Part shown: positions 49,268 through 58,573 of the stretch, one piece after another
Layout of the letters: each line of letters begins with the position of its first letter
How positions within the stretch are numbered: the stretch's first letter is position 1
From: Rhodanobacter sp. B04
GTDB lineage: Bacteria > Pseudomonadota > Gammaproteobacteria > Xanthomonadales > Rhodanobacteraceae
Length of the DNA: 64,000 nt
Direction of reading: 5' to 3'
Assembly: GCF_002001125.1 (NCBI RefSeq)
Contig: NZ_MUNV01000012.1
Span: 186,001-250,000, forward strand
Notes under the pieces: model-generated
The model's input: the letters and a program-made list of their open reading frames with translations, nothing else
What the model was told of the DNA's origin: nothing
Databases searched by the model: none
Position numbers and translations under genes: made by a program

Positions 49268-50044
49268 ATGTCGATCGTCAACATCTCCGCCTACAAATTC
49301 ATCAGCCTGGACGACTTGCCCACGCTGCGCGAGCGGCTGCGTGAACGCTGCGAAGCGCTGGGGCTGAAAGGCACGATCCTGCTGGCGTCGGAAGGCATCA
49401 ACCTGTTCCTCGCCGGCAGTCGCGCATCGATCGACGGCTTCATCGCCGCCCTGCACGAAGACTCGCGCTTCACCGATATCGAGCCGAAGGAATCGCTGTC
49501 CGACGAGGTGCCATTCGGCCGCATGCGGGTACGGCTGAAACAGGAAATCATCACCATGCGGCTGCCGACGGTCCGTCCCGAAGGCGGTCGCGCGCCGGCA
49601 GTGGACGCACCCACCCTGCAGCGCTGGCTCGACCAGGGCCATGATGACGAGGGCCGCGAAGTCGTGCTGCTGGACACCCGCAACGACTACGAGGTCGCTG
49701 TCGGCAAGTTCCCGCAGGCGGTGGATTACCGCATCGCCAGCTTCACCGAGTTTCCCGCGGCGATCGCCGCCGACCGCGCGCGTTACGAGGGCAAGACCAT
49801 CGTCTCGTACTGCACCGGCGGCATCCGCTGCGAGAAGGCTGCGCTGCACATGCAGGACCTCGGCATGCCGCACGTCTATCAGCTCGAAGGCGGCATCCTG
49901 AAATACCTGGAACAGACCGACGGCGCGCACTGGCGCGGCGACTGCTTCGTGTTCGACGGACGCGTTGCGGTGGACAGCGCACTGACCCCGACCGGCATTC
50001 CGATGCCCGCACCGCGCGCCAAGGACAAGGATCCCGGCGCATGA
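49268..50044 (+). CDS. trhO: tRNA uridine(34) hydroxylase, rhodanese-like
   Basis: A 258-residue YceA/TrhO protein. The N-terminal ferredoxin-like region ([36 protein letters not shown]) precedes a rhodanese domain with the active-site loop [16 protein letters not shown] near residue 180. TrhO hydroxylates U34 in tRNA to make ho5U. ATG 49268 fits the family start. It is inserted between bioF and bioH with a four-base overlap to bioH (50041-50044), so a tRNA-modification gene rides within a biotin operon. Confidence 0.92.
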   Translation: MSIVNISAYKFISLDDLPTLRERLRERCEALGLKGTILLASEGINLFLAGSRASIDGFIAALHEDSRFTDIEPKESLSDEVPFGRMRVRLKQEIITMRLPTVRPEGGRAPAVDAPTLQRWLDQGHDDEGREVVLLDTRNDYEVAVGKFPQAVDYRIASFTEFPAAIAADRARYEGKTIVSYCTGGIRCEKAALHMQDLGMPHVYQLEGGILKYLEQTDGAHWRGDCFVFDGRVAVDSALTPTGIPMPAPRAKDKDPGA

Positions 50045-50826
50045 GCCTGTACATGGAGACGCATGGCCACGGCCCGGTGCCGATGGTGCTGCTGCATGGC
50101 TGGGCAATGCACGGTGGCGTGCTGGCGCCGCTGGTCGAGGCGCTGGAGGAACATTGCACGATGTACGTGGTCGACCTGCCCGGCCATGGCTACTCACGCG
50201 ATTGCGGGCTGCCGCTGGAACCGAGCGCCTGCGCCGCGGCGATTGCCGCGATCACCCCGCCGGCGATCTGGCTGGGCTGGTCGCTGGGCGGACTGATCGC
50301 GTTGACCGCAGCGCTGGACCTGCCGCAGCAGGTGCGCGGCCTGGCGATGCTGTGCGCCACGCCGCGCTTCGTGCGCGATGCCGGCTGGCCGTATGGCAAC
50401 GATGCCGCGATGGTGCAGCAGCTGGCCACCGATCTGGAAACCGATTACCACGCCACGATCGAACGCTTTCTGGCGCTGGAAGCGATGGGCAGTGCCGATC
50501 CTCGTGCCGAACTGCGCCAGCTGCGCACGCTGGTATTCGCCCGCGGCGAACCCGATCTGCGCGTGTTGCAGGAAGGCATCCGCATCCTGGACACCGGCGA
50601 CCGCCGCGCCGGCTTGCCTGACCTCGGTGTACCGAGTGCATGGATCGCCGGCCGCCGCGACCGGCTGGTGCATCCGCAGGCGATGCAATGGTCGGCCAGC
50701 CAGTGTGCCGGCAGCTACGACGAAATCGAACGCGCCGGCCATGCACCGTTCTTCGGCCATGCCGACGCGGTCGCGCAGGCACTGCGCCCCTTGCTGGCAT
50801 CCACCCAAGCGACGAGCCTGATCTGA
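50041..50826 (+). CDS. bioH: pimeloyl-ACP methyl ester carboxylesterase
   Basis: A 261-residue alpha/beta hydrolase. Oxyanion-hole motif [11 protein letters not shown], nucleophile Ser in [11 protein letters not shown] near residue 80, and catalytic His in [12 protein letters not shown] near 235 are intact, with Asp in [10 protein letters not shown]. BioH removes the methyl group from pimeloyl-ACP ester made through BioC. It overlaps trhO by 4 bases, and its TGA shares a base with the bioC ATG. Confidence 0.95.
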   Translation: MSLYMETHGHGPVPMVLLHGWAMHGGVLAPLVEALEEHCTMYVVDLPGHGYSRDCGLPLEPSACAAAIAAITPPAIWLGWSLGGLIALTAALDLPQQVRGLAMLCATPRFVRDAGWPYGNDAAMVQQLATDLETDYHATIERFLALEAMGSADPRAELRQLRTLVFARGEPDLRVLQEGIRILDTGDRRAGLPDLGVPSAWIAGRRDRLVHPQAMQWSASQCAGSYDEIERAGHAPFFGHADAVAQALRPLLASTQATSLI

Positions 50827-51707
50827 TGGATACGTTCCACCTCGACCGCCAGTTGGTGCGCCGTCACTTCGGCCGCGCCGCCAAAAGCTACGAGCAGCAC
50901 GACGTGCTGCAGCGTGAAGTGCAGGCCGCCCTGCTGGAGCGCCTGGACTTCTATACGCAGGCACCGCAACGCGTGATCGACGTGGGCGCCGGTACCGGCC
51001 GCGGCAGCGCGCTGCTGAAGCAGCGCTATGCCAAGGCCGAGGTGATCGCCGTCGACCTGGCGCTGCCGATGCTGCGCGCGGCGAAACAGCACGCTAGCTG
51101 GCTCAAGCCGTTTCAGCGCATCTGTGCGGAGGCCACCGCACTGCCACTGCCCGACCACAGCGTCGACGTGCTGCATTCCAACCTGTGCTTCCAGTGGATC
51201 GACGAGCTGCCCGCGCTGTTCAACGAATGCGTGCGCGTGCTGAAACCCGGCGGCCTGCTGGCGTTCTCCACCTTCGGTCCGGACACGCTGAAGGAACTGC
51301 GCGCGTCGTGGGCCGAAGCCGACCAGCAGCCGCACGTCAGCCGTTTCCTCGACATGCACGACGTCGGCGACGCCATGCTCGCCGCCGGCCTGCGCGACCC
51401 GGTACTGGACGTGTTCCGCTACACCCTGACCTACAGTGAACCGCGCAAGCTGCTCGAGGAACTGCAAGGCCTCGGCGCGACCAACGCCGACAGCGCGCGC
51501 GAACGCGGCCTCACCGGCAAGTCACGCTACCGGCGCATGCTCGCCGCCTACGAGGCGATGCGCGTGGATGGCCGTATTCCGGCCACCTGGGAAGTCGTAA
51601 CTGCACATGCGTGGGGCCCGCCCGTCGGCCAACCACGACGCGGTTCCGATGGTGGCGAAATCGCCAGCTTCTCGATCGACAACCTGCGCGGCTCGCGGCG
51701 ACGCTGA
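50826..51707 (+). CDS. bioC: malonyl-ACP O-methyltransferase
   Basis: A 293-residue SAM-dependent methyltransferase that starts pimelate synthesis by methylating malonyl-ACP/CoA. N-terminal RQLVRRHFGRAAKSYEQHDV is the family hallmark, and the SAM motif is VIDVGAGTGRGSALLKQRY near residue 45, then HSNLCFQWIDELPAL. It starts immediately at the bioH stop (TGATG), closing the bio operon. It converges with an uncharacterised gene that ends 33 bases downstream. Confidence 0.95.
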   Translation: MDTFHLDRQLVRRHFGRAAKSYEQHDVLQREVQAALLERLDFYTQAPQRVIDVGAGTGRGSALLKQRYAKAEVIAVDLALPMLRAAKQHASWLKPFQRICAEATALPLPDHSVDVLHSNLCFQWIDELPALFNECVRVLKPGGLLAFSTFGPDTLKELRASWAEADQQPHVSRFLDMHDVGDAMLAAGLRDPVLDVFRYTLTYSEPRKLLEELQGLGATNADSARERGLTGKSRYRRMLAAYEAMRVDGRIPATWEVVTAHAWGPPVGQPRRGSDGGEIASFSIDNLRGSRRR

Positions 51708-51740
51708 CGCACCGACATGATGCGGAAGTAACCGCCGCCG

Positions 51741-52325
51741 CTATTGCGGCATGAACAACCGCCGCACCAGCGCCAGCAGCCAGGCCGGCTGGTTGTCGAG
51801 GTCGGGATTGGCGTCGAAGTCCGCGATGCCGTCGACGATGCCCTGTCCAGCCCACTGCCTGGCCTCTGCGGCGGGCATCGACAACGGCCGATCCGGCTTC
51901 TCGCGCAGCTTGCGATCGAGCCACGCGCTGATCCACGCGAACGCCGCGGCGGACATCGGCCGACCCGGTACGGGCTGGCCACGCAGCGCGATGCGTTTCA
52001 ACGAGTCGTAGGTCTGGATCATGACCTCCTCGCGTTTTCGCCAGATGCCAGCAACACCGCATCCGTGCTGGCCCAGGTCCATCCGGGTCTGCAGATAGTG
52101 GTCGGCGCAAGCCAGGCCCGGATCGTCCGGGTCGCCCGTCGCGATCGTCAGCTCGCCCCGCTCGCCGCGACGGGTGCGGATGATCGCGCCCAGTGCCAGC
52201 GTGCTGATCGCACAGCAGCTCTCGCCGCGCCACCCGTAACCGTTGCTCCAGGCATAATCGCGAGCCATCGCCAGCGCCTTGCGAACATGCCGCCAGACCG
52301 CATCCGTATCGTCTTTGCGTGGCAT
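51741..52325 (-). CDS. uncharacterised cytoplasmic protein
   Basis: A 194-residue protein that I do not recognise. Notable features are WRGESCCAISTLALGAIIRT, a region rich in charged residues (GERGELTIATGDPDDPGLAC), and a C-terminal WLDRKLREKP ... WLLALVRRLF stretch likely to be helical. There is no signal peptide. ATG 52325 has GGGGAG 7 bases upstream and is preferred to 52358. It runs convergently to bioC and downstream of two genes for secreted proteins, with no sign of shared function. Confidence 0.7.
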   Translation of the reverse strand: MPRKDDTDAVWRHVRKALAMARDYAWSNGYGWRGESCCAISTLALGAIIRTRRGERGELTIATGDPDDPGLACADHYLQTRMDLGQHGCGVAGIWRKREEVMIQTYDSLKRIALRGQPVPGRPMSAAAFAWISAWLDRKLREKPDRPLSMPAAEARQWAGQGIVDGIADFDANPDLDNQPAWLLALVRRLFMPQ

Positions 52326-52363
52326 CTCTCCGCTCCCCGACGGATTCGTCGTTGCCATCGGCG

Positions 52364-52822
52364 CTACGGCATCGGCTTCGCCGGCGTGTAGTCGCAACTG
52401 CCGACACGCGCGGCGTCGATGGTCATGTCCATGGTCATGCCCCGGCCCTGCACGTTGCTGACGGAATGGATCGTGCCATGCATGCCGCTGCCCGGGAGTA
52501 TCGCGAAGCTGGCGTCGCCCACCATCTGCTGCCCGTTGCGGTCGCAGACCATGTGGTAGCTGACGTGGTCGGCACTCTGCGAGTAGTTGCTGATCGCGCA
52601 GCCTTCCATGTGCTGCGCGATCTGGCGCGGATCGGGCTTCTTCGCCGACGTGCACACCTGCGAGGTCTGCGTGCGTGGCGGCACGCTCATGCCCGGCATC
52701 TGCATGTTGACGACGTCGGTTACCTTCATCAGGTTGCCCGGCTCGCTCTGTGCCGGTACCGGGCCCGAAGCCAGTGCAAGCATGCTGATGCAACCAAGGT
52801 TCAGGACGATGCGAAAGTTCAT
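52364..52822 (-). CDS. secreted DUF3617-family protein
   Basis: A 152-residue exported protein. Signal peptide MNFRIVLNLGCISMLALASG with a PAQS-type cleavage site. The body has the DUF3617 pattern of a short N-terminal Met/Pro-rich segment, conserved Cys residues (VCTSAKKP, EGCAISN, MVCDRNG, SCDYTPAKP) and repeating beta strands. GGAG lies upstream of ATG 52822. Four Cys could form disulfides in the periplasm. Function is unknown. It follows the next secreted-protein gene by 70 bases in the same direction. Confidence 0.8.
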   Translation of the reverse strand: MNFRIVLNLGCISMLALASGPVPAQSEPGNLMKVTDVVNMQMPGMSVPPRTQTSQVCTSAKKPDPRQIAQHMEGCAISNYSQSADHVSYHMVCDRNGQQMVGDASFAILPGSGMHGTIHSVSNVQGRGMTMDMTIDAARVGSCDYTPAKPMP

Positions 52823-52892
52823 GGGCGTGCTCCGGGCAATCAATCGTTCACTGCAGTCTGCGAGCGGATCGAAAAACGAGGGATTTGGCTGG

Positions 52893-53348
52893 TCACGTTG
52901 CAGGGCCGACCGACATGGCGATCTGCCGGGCGAGTTCGGCCTGCAGTGTTTTTCTGAACGTGATCTGCGCGGCGCAGATGCCACCATTGCCGGGCACGCC
53001 CACGTACCAGCTGGTGCTGCCTCCACCGCTGCCTTCGTATTGGTACCAGAGCCGTTGCGGACTGTCCTCGAAGATCTTGGTCGGCTTGAGCATGGACTGC
53101 ACGATCGGCTTGACCTCGGCCAGCGAACCGACGCTGGTGTTGCTGTCGATGACGGCGCTGCCGGATTTGTCGGGTGCAAAAGCGTCGCTGCTGACCCATT
53201 TGTCGACCTGCCAATCGGCCGGCACGGATATCGCGCAGGTCTTCTTCAGCGACAGGATGCGCTTGCCCGCGGCACCTGCAGCCGCCTGGGCGGCGACGGT
53301 CAAGCAGAGCAACGAGGCTAGCGTGGCGATCATGCTTTGGCGGCTCAT
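52893..53348 (-). CDS. small secreted protein, unknown function
   Basis: A 151-residue protein with a clear signal peptide (MIATLASLLCLTVAAQAAAG, cleavage near residue 25). The mature part has VPADWQVDKWVSSDAF, KPIVQSMLKPTKIFED, WYQYEGSGGGSTSWYVGVPG and two Cys (KTCAIS, GGICAAQ) likely to form a disulfide. I do not recognise the family. AGGAG before ATG 53348 decides the start. It is divergent from the winged-helix/TPR regulator, and phased repeats lie between them. Confidence 0.78.
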   Translation of the reverse strand: MSRQSMIATLASLLCLTVAAQAAAGAAGKRILSLKKTCAISVPADWQVDKWVSSDAFAPDKSGSAVIDSNTSVGSLAEVKPIVQSMLKPTKIFEDSPQRLWYQYEGSGGGSTSWYVGVPGNGGICAAQITFRKTLQAELARQIAMSVGPAT

Positions 53349-53489
53349 GGATGGCTCCTGTGCAGTGACGGATTTGCGTCTTCACCGATTCGGCGCGCGA
53401 CCGGCGGCGGGCTGATTCCACCCGCGGCCGGGCCTGGCTTCGCCGGTACTGCAACTTCGTGCGATATCCGCCGGATGTCACGTCACGAA

Positions 53490-53519
53490 GCGTTACCCAG
53501 CGTTATGTCGCGTTATTAC
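53490..53519. promoter_or_regulatory. three GCGTTA repeats at exact 10-bp spacing
   Basis: GCGTTACCCA, GCGTTATGTC and GCGTTATTAC follow each other at 53490, 53500 and 53510. Ten-bp phasing puts each hexamer on the same face of the helix, as for OmpR/PhoB-type winged-helix proteins. The site is upstream of the divergent winged-helix regulator gene and a secreted-protein gene. Confidence 0.55.
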
Positions 53520-53608
53520 CCGTCATGACAACCGTATTCGCGCGCGGACAGTCACTACGCCAGCCTGCGCTTGCGGTGGCATGATGGGGGCATAGCGGGG
53601 GGTGGTTC

Positions 53609-55669
53609 ATGGAGCGGACGTCTCATGACCCGGTATCGGTGCCGGCGTCGGCTTGCTGGCGTTGCCGTGACTTCGTGGTGGAGCCTGGGCAGCGCCGGCT
53701 GTTGCGTGACGGGGTGGAGATCAAGGTCGAGGACCGGGTCCTCGACCTCATCGTGCTGCTGATTCGACATCGGGATCGCGCACTGGACCGGCGCGAGATC
53801 ATCGATACATTGTGGGGACCGCGGCCGGTCAGCGACGCCACCCTGCGGCAACTGGTGCACAAGGCGCGTCGCACGCTCGACGACGACGGCGAGCATCAAT
53901 CGGTGATCCGCACGCTGTACGGCCGCAGCCTGCAATGGGTCGCTCCGGTCGAAACGGCGAGCATGCCCACCGTGGCAACGGAACCGGCACTGCGGCCAAC
54001 GCCCGTCGAGGCAATGCGTGAAGATCCCGCGGCAGCGACACCGTTGCCGGTGGATATTCCGACGTCCGCCGATCCGGCCCGGGCCGTGTTGCCCGTTGCT
54101 GCAGTACCGGATCGGTCCCGCAGGATGTCGCATCACTCCCGCTGGCGCAGTTGGCCCGGATTGCTGATGGTGCTGATAGTGCTGCTGGCGGCGGGTGCCA
54201 GCCTGTTGTGGTGGCAGCATCCGGCACCACGACCATCGGCGGCCGCAACGCGGCAGGCCGTGATCCCTGCCGACGTCACGGGCGCGGTGACCATCGCCGT
54301 ACTTCCATTCCTGGACATGGACGCCGGGCACGACATGCCGTATCTCAGCGACGGACTGACCGAGGAGCTGATCAACCAGCTTGGCCGGTTTCCGCAATTG
54401 CGCGTCGCCGCACGCACCTCGACCTTCCTGTTCCGCGACAGGCCGGTCGACGTTCGCGAAGCGGCTCGCGCGCTGGGCGTGGCCAATGTGCTGGAGGGCA
54501 GCGTGCAGCGCTCGGGTGCACGCATCCGGGTGCGCGTGGCGCTGGTCAATGCCGGCAACGGCTACGAATCATGGTCGGACGAATACGACGCCGCTTCGGG
54601 CGACCTGCTCAACGTCGAGGGCGAGATTGCCAAGGCGGTGATCACCGAACTGCGCCCGAAACTGGACACGCGCACCCTAGCCGCATTGCAGACCCACTCG
54701 GGCATCAATCCCGCCGCCCACGATTTCTACCTGGTCGGGCTGGAGTACCTGAATCGGCGCACCACGCCCGACATCGAAAAGGCCATCGTGTATTTCCAGC
54801 GCGCGATCCTCTCCGATCCGGGCTATGCGCCGGCATGGAGCGGCGTGGCCGTCGCCTACGCGATACTGCGCGACTACAACAGCGACGCCCCGCCCGACAC
54901 GCATTACGCCGATGCCCTGGCCGCAGCGAACAAGGCGATTGCCCTCGATGGGCAGCTGGCGAGCGCGCATGCCGTGCTCGGCCTGCTGTACGAGGAGCAC
55001 TGGGAATGGACACCGGCACAACGCGAATTCAAGCTGGCGCTGCAGCTCGACCCAAGCGATGCCACCACCCACCAGTGGTACGCCATGTACCTGTGGTTCG
55101 TCGGCGACGTGAATACCGCACTGGCGCAGATGCGCAGTGCGCACGACCTGGATCCGCTGTCACCGATCATCAATGCCGACCTGGGCCGGGCGCTGCTGTA
55201 TACCGGCCAGGTCGATGCCGCCGTGGCGCAATACCGTGATGCCATTGCGCTTGATCCCCGCTTTGCACTGACGCATCTGTTCCTGGCCCAGGCCTACATG
55301 GCGCAAAACCATGACAGCGAGGCCTTGCAGGAAACACAGGCCGCGATTGCCTTGACGCCGACACCACACCCATCGAGCTATCTGGCCGTGCTGGGACTGG
55401 CGCAAAGCCTCACCGGCAACCAGGGCGGCGCAAGGGAGCAGCTGGCGACATTGGAATCGCGCAGCCGCACGCAATACGTCTCCGGGGTTTCGCTGTCCTT
55501 GCTGTATGCGCAACTGGGCGATGACCGCAAGTCACTGGCAAGCCTGTCGCGTGCCGTGGCCGATCACGACCACCTGATGCTGCCTGCCGTTGTATCGAGT
55601 GCGGACCAATGGCGCAACGACGCGCGCTTTGCGCCGTTGTTGGTGCAGATGGGCTTGCAGAAGCGCTGA
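53609..55669 (+). CDS. membrane-anchored winged-helix regulator with FlgO/TolB-like and TPR domains
   Basis: A 686-residue CadC-like protein. Residues 1-112 are an OmpR-type winged helix (EPGQRRLLRDGVEIKVEDRV, then ATLRQLVHKARRTL). A proline-rich linker leads to one membrane helix (183-202, PGLLMVLIVLLAAGASLLWW), so the HTH is cytoplasmic and the rest is outside. Residues 225-345 match the TolB/FlgO-like domain of adenylate-cyclase-type proteins (IAVLPFLDMDAGHDMPYLSD). From about 380 on come several TPR repeats (AILSDPGYAPAWSGVAVAYA and similar). This design senses signals outside the inner membrane and controls genes inside. Probable targets are its own promoter and the divergent secreted-protein gene. 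Confidence 0.88.
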   Translation: MERTSHDPVSVPASACWRCRDFVVEPGQRRLLRDGVEIKVEDRVLDLIVLLIRHRDRALDRREIIDTLWGPRPVSDATLRQLVHKARRTLDDDGEHQSVIRTLYGRSLQWVAPVETASMPTVATEPALRPTPVEAMREDPAAATPLPVDIPTSADPARAVLPVAAVPDRSRRMSHHSRWRSWPGLLMVLIVLLAAGASLLWWQHPAPRPSAAATRQAVIPADVTGAVTIAVLPFLDMDAGHDMPYLSDGLTEELINQLGRFPQLRVAARTSTFLFRDRPVDVREAARALGVANVLEGSVQRSGARIRVRVALVNAGNGYESWSDEYDAASGDLLNVEGEIAKAVITELRPKLDTRTLAALQTHSGINPAAHDFYLVGLEYLNRRTTPDIEKAIVYFQRAILSDPGYAPAWSGVAVAYAILRDYNSDAPPDTHYADALAAANKAIALDGQLASAHAVLGLLYEEHWEWTPAQREFKLALQLDPSDATTHQWYAMYLWFVGDVNTALAQMRSAHDLDPLSPIINADLGRALLYTGQVDAAVAQYRDAIALDPRFALTHLFLAQAYMAQNHDSEALQETQAAIALTPTPHPSSYLAVLGLAQSLTGNQGGAREQLATLESRSRTQYVSGVSLSLLYAQLGDDRKSLASLSRAVADHDHLMLPAVVSSADQWRNDARFAPLLVQMGLQKR

Positions 55670-55693
55670 CGGGAGCCTCGAAAACCCAACCTG

Positions 55694-55760
55694 CATCGTC
55701 ATTCCGGCGAGGTGCTTCAAGCCAGTCATTCGAGATGACCGGATGCTTCGTCACAGCCAT
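55694..55760. repeat. partial intergenic repeat, copy C
   Basis: A CGTCATTCCGGCGAGGTGCTTCAAG segment (from 55697) resembles the left end of copy A at 40981. The right end is poorly preserved, so it is probably a truncated copy. It lies in the convergent gap between the regulator and tag genes. Confidence 0.4.
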
Positions 55761-55793
55761 CCATGCTCGGCCGCACGATCCGCAATCCGATTG

Positions 55794-56387
55794 CTAGACC
55801 TTGCAGCCCCGGTGACGGAAACACCCCAGAAGATGATCGTTGATCATCCCGGTGGCCTGCAGCAGCGAATAGCAGATCGTGGTGCCGACGAAGCGGAAGC
55901 CGCGCTTCTTCAGCGCCTTGCTCATGCGGTCGGACAACTCGGTGCTGGCGGGCACTTCGCTCTTGTCGCGCCAGCGATTGACCAATGGTTTGCCGTCGAC
56001 GAATGACCACAGATAGGCGTCCAGGCTGCCGAACTCCTCGATCACTTCCAGCGCGACTCTCGCGTTGTCGCGCGTCGCCGTGACCTTCAGGCGGTTGCGG
56101 ATGATGCCGGGGTCGAGCAGCAGCTTTTCCAGTTCGCGATCCTTCATCGCCGCGACGCGGGCGATCTCGAAGTTGTGGAAGGCCTTGCGGTAGTTCTCGC
56201 GCTTGGCCAGCACGGTGCGCCAGGACAGACCGGCCTGCGCGCCTTCCAGGCACAGGAACTCGAACAGCGCGCGATCGTCGTGCAGCGGCGTGCCCCATTC
56301 GGTGTCGTGGTAGTCGCACATCAGGGCATCGCTGCTGGTGGCCCAGTGGCAGCGTGGCAGATCGGATGGCTTGGTCATGGCAGGCAT
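55794..56387 (-). CDS. tag: DNA-3-methyladenine glycosylase I
   Basis: A 197-residue base-excision-repair glycosylase. Motifs are RCHWATSSDALMCDYHDTEW near the N-terminus, LFEFLCLEGAQAGLSWRTVL, RENYRKAFHNFEIARVAAM, and the C-terminal MINDHLLGCFRHRGC. These are the Tag family blocks, with the zinc ligands in the first and last motifs. ATG 56387 or 56378 could be the start; neither has a strong ribosome site. It acts alone on cytosolic DNA and is divergent from the EamA transporter gene. Confidence 0.93.
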   Translation of the reverse strand: MPAMTKPSDLPRCHWATSSDALMCDYHDTEWGTPLHDDRALFEFLCLEGAQAGLSWRTVLAKRENYRKAFHNFEIARVAAMKDRELEKLLLDPGIIRNRLKVTATRDNARVALEVIEEFGSLDAYLWSFVDGKPLVNRWRDKSEVPASTELSDRMSKALKKRGFRFVGTTICYSLLQATGMINDHLLGCFRHRGCKV

Positions 56388-56476
56388 GGAGTGAGAAAGG
56401 CAACGTTAGGTGTGGGTACGCCGACACACCCTAGCCGACACCGCTAGACTTGTCGCTCCCTTCCGGCTGTTCCGTC

Positions 56477-57364
56477 ATGTCCCTTCTTTCATCACCGCGG
56501 CGCAGTGCCGTGCCCGCGTTGCTCGTCACCATTCTGATCTGGGCCTACAGCTGGGTCGTGATGAAACAGGTACTGGCGCATGCGGGGCCGTTCGATTTCG
56601 CCGCGTTGCGTTATCTGCTCGGCGCGGCCGTTCTATTCGCAGCCCTGCTGGTTTCGCGGCAATCGATGCAGCCGCCGCCGTTGCTGCCGACGATCCTGAT
56701 CGGCCTGTGCCAGACCGCCGCGTTCCAGGGACTGGAGCAGTGGGCGCTGCTCGACGGCGGCGCCGGCCATGTGGCATTGCTGGCCTATACCATGCCGTTC
56801 TGGGCCGTGCTGCTGGCGTGGCTGCTGCTCGGCGACAGGCCGACCCGACGGCACTGGCTGGGGCTGGCGCTGGCCGCGCTCGGGCTGCTGTGCATCATCG
56901 AGCCATGGCATCGCATGGGCAGCGTGGTGAGCACCGCGCTGGCGATTGCCGGCGGTGCCGCCTGGGCGGCCGGCACCGTGCTCAGCAAGCGCCTGTTCCG
57001 CACGCAGGCGCTCTCGGTGCTCAACCTGACCGCGTGGCAGATGCTGGCCGGTGGCATGGCGCTGGGCATCGTGGCGCTGGCGGTGCCGCAGCGCCCGATC
57101 GACTGGAACTGGGCCTTCGTCGGCGCCCTCGCCTACAGCGTGGTGCTGGCCTCCGCCGTGGCCTGGTGGCTGTGGTCGATCGTGCTGCAACGACTGCCCA
57201 CCACGGTGGCCAGCCTGTCCAGCCTCGGCGTGCCGATCGTCAGCGTGCTGCTGGCCTGGATGATCCTGCACGAGCAACTGTCCATGCTGGAAGTGTTCGG
57301 CATTGCGCTGGTGTTGCTGGGGCTGGTGGCGGTCAGCGGCATCGGTGCACGACAACGCGGCTGA
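56477..57364 (+). CDS. EamA/DMT-family transporter
   Basis: A 295-residue inner-membrane protein with about ten hydrophobic helices in two repeats. The signature AALRYLLGAAVLFAALLVSR in the first half and ASLSSLGVPIVSVLLAWMIL in the second are typical EamA blocks. The family exports or imports small metabolites such as amino acids; the substrate cannot be read from sequence. ATG 56477 (MSLLSSPRRSAV) is preferred over the in-frame TTG at 56450. The next gene, on the same strand, follows after 64 bases. Confidence 0.9.
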   Translation: MSLLSSPRRSAVPALLVTILIWAYSWVVMKQVLAHAGPFDFAALRYLLGAAVLFAALLVSRQSMQPPPLLPTILIGLCQTAAFQGLEQWALLDGGAGHVALLAYTMPFWAVLLAWLLLGDRPTRRHWLGLALAALGLLCIIEPWHRMGSVVSTALAIAGGAAWAAGTVLSKRLFRTQALSVLNLTAWQMLAGGMALGIVALAVPQRPIDWNWAFVGALAYSVVLASAVAWWLWSIVLQRLPTTVASLSSLGVPIVSVLLAWMILHEQLSMLEVFGIALVLLGLVAVSGIGARQRG

Positions 57365-57428
57365 GCCCGCCATTCAGCCTGCGGGCCTGCGTGCAGCGAT
57401 ATCATGCAACGCTGCCGAAACCGAAGAA

Positions 57429-58550
57429 ATGCCGATGTTCGATTTGTCTCAATGGTGGGCTCACGGGGTCAGCTGGCTGAGCAGCCATGCAGTCGTGCCC
57501 TTCCTGGATGTGCTGCATCTGGACGGGCTGGCCGGCGATCCCGACGACATCGCCGCGTCGCTGATGATCGCCGCGCTGCAGGTGGGCATCATCGGTTTCC
57601 TGTTCCGTCCGCTGGAGACCTGGTTTCCGGCCGAAAAGTGGGCCGATCGCAGGCTGACCCTGGTCGATCGCAACTACACGCTGCTGATGCTGCTGGGCAT
57701 CTTCCCGCTGTTCACCTACCTGGTGCTGACCCCGTTCAGCCATCTGTTCGGCGGTGCCGACAGCACCACCTCGAGCACCGGCTCGCCGCTGGCGCTGACG
57801 CACTGGGTGCCGTGGTTCAACCAGCACCCGTTCGTGCTGTTCGGGGTCTATTACGTCATCTACGACTTCGTGTACTACTGGATGCACCGCACCCAGCACG
57901 CGATCCCGTGGTGGTGGGCGCTGCACAGCATGCATCACAGCACGCGCCAGATGAGCTGCTGGACCAACGATCGCGGCAGTCTGGTCGATGGCTTCATCCA
58001 GTCGATGCTCCTGGCCGTGGTGGGTCTGGTGATCGGCGTGGATCCGGACGAGTTCGCGTGGCTGATGCTGCTCGGCGAACTGGTGCAGAACTTCTCGCAT
58101 ACGAACACGCGCATCGGTTTCGGCCGCGTGTTCGAGCGGGTGTTCGTCGATCCGAAATTCCACCGCCTGCATCACATGCTGGTCGATCCCGAACGGCCCA
58201 CGCTGCACAACTGCAACTACGGCCAGGTGTTCTCGATCTGGGACGTGCTGTTCGGCACCTCGCTGTACGGCGAACCGTTGCGGCCGACCGGTGTGGGCGA
58301 CCCGGTCGTCGATGCCGACAACGACCACGGCCTGGTCGGCCTGCACTGGGCGGCGCTGAAGCGCTTCTGGGGCGCGGTACGCTGCATCGAGGGCTGGACG
58401 CCCCGCGAAGTGGCGTTCGGTGAAGGCTACCGGCCGATTCCGGTCAGCCAGCTGGATCTGCATATCTTCGAACACAAGTCGCCAGCACCAGTCGCAACCG
58501 TCGCCGACGCGGGCCAAACCGGCAACGCCACGTCAGCCGAGGTGGCCTGA
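57429..58550 (+). CDS. sterol desaturase/fatty-acid hydroxylase family membrane protein
   Basis: A 373-residue membrane di-iron protein. The three His clusters of the family are present: HRTQH (YYWMHRTQHAIPWWW), HSMHH (ALHSMHHSTRQM) and HRLHH (FHRLHHMLVDPERP), with four or more membrane helices before and between them. Such enzymes hydroxylate or desaturate lipids using O2; bacterial members act on fatty acids, sterol-like or carotenoid lipids. The substrate is unknown. ATG 57429 is taken from the family start and an upstream GAAG. It may be co-transcribed with the EamA transporter. Confidence 0.88.
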   Translation: MPMFDLSQWWAHGVSWLSSHAVVPFLDVLHLDGLAGDPDDIAASLMIAALQVGIIGFLFRPLETWFPAEKWADRRLTLVDRNYTLLMLLGIFPLFTYLVLTPFSHLFGGADSTTSSTGSPLALTHWVPWFNQHPFVLFGVYYVIYDFVYYWMHRTQHAIPWWWALHSMHHSTRQMSCWTNDRGSLVDGFIQSMLLAVVGLVIGVDPDEFAWLMLLGELVQNFSHTNTRIGFGRVFERVFVDPKFHRLHHMLVDPERPTLHNCNYGQVFSIWDVLFGTSLYGEPLRPTGVGDPVVDADNDHGLVGLHWAALKRFWGAVRCIEGWTPREVAFGEGYRPIPVSQLDLHIFEHKSPAPVATVADAGQTGNATSAEVA

Positions 58551-58573
58551 CCCCGGTTTTCGCATGGCAGGCT

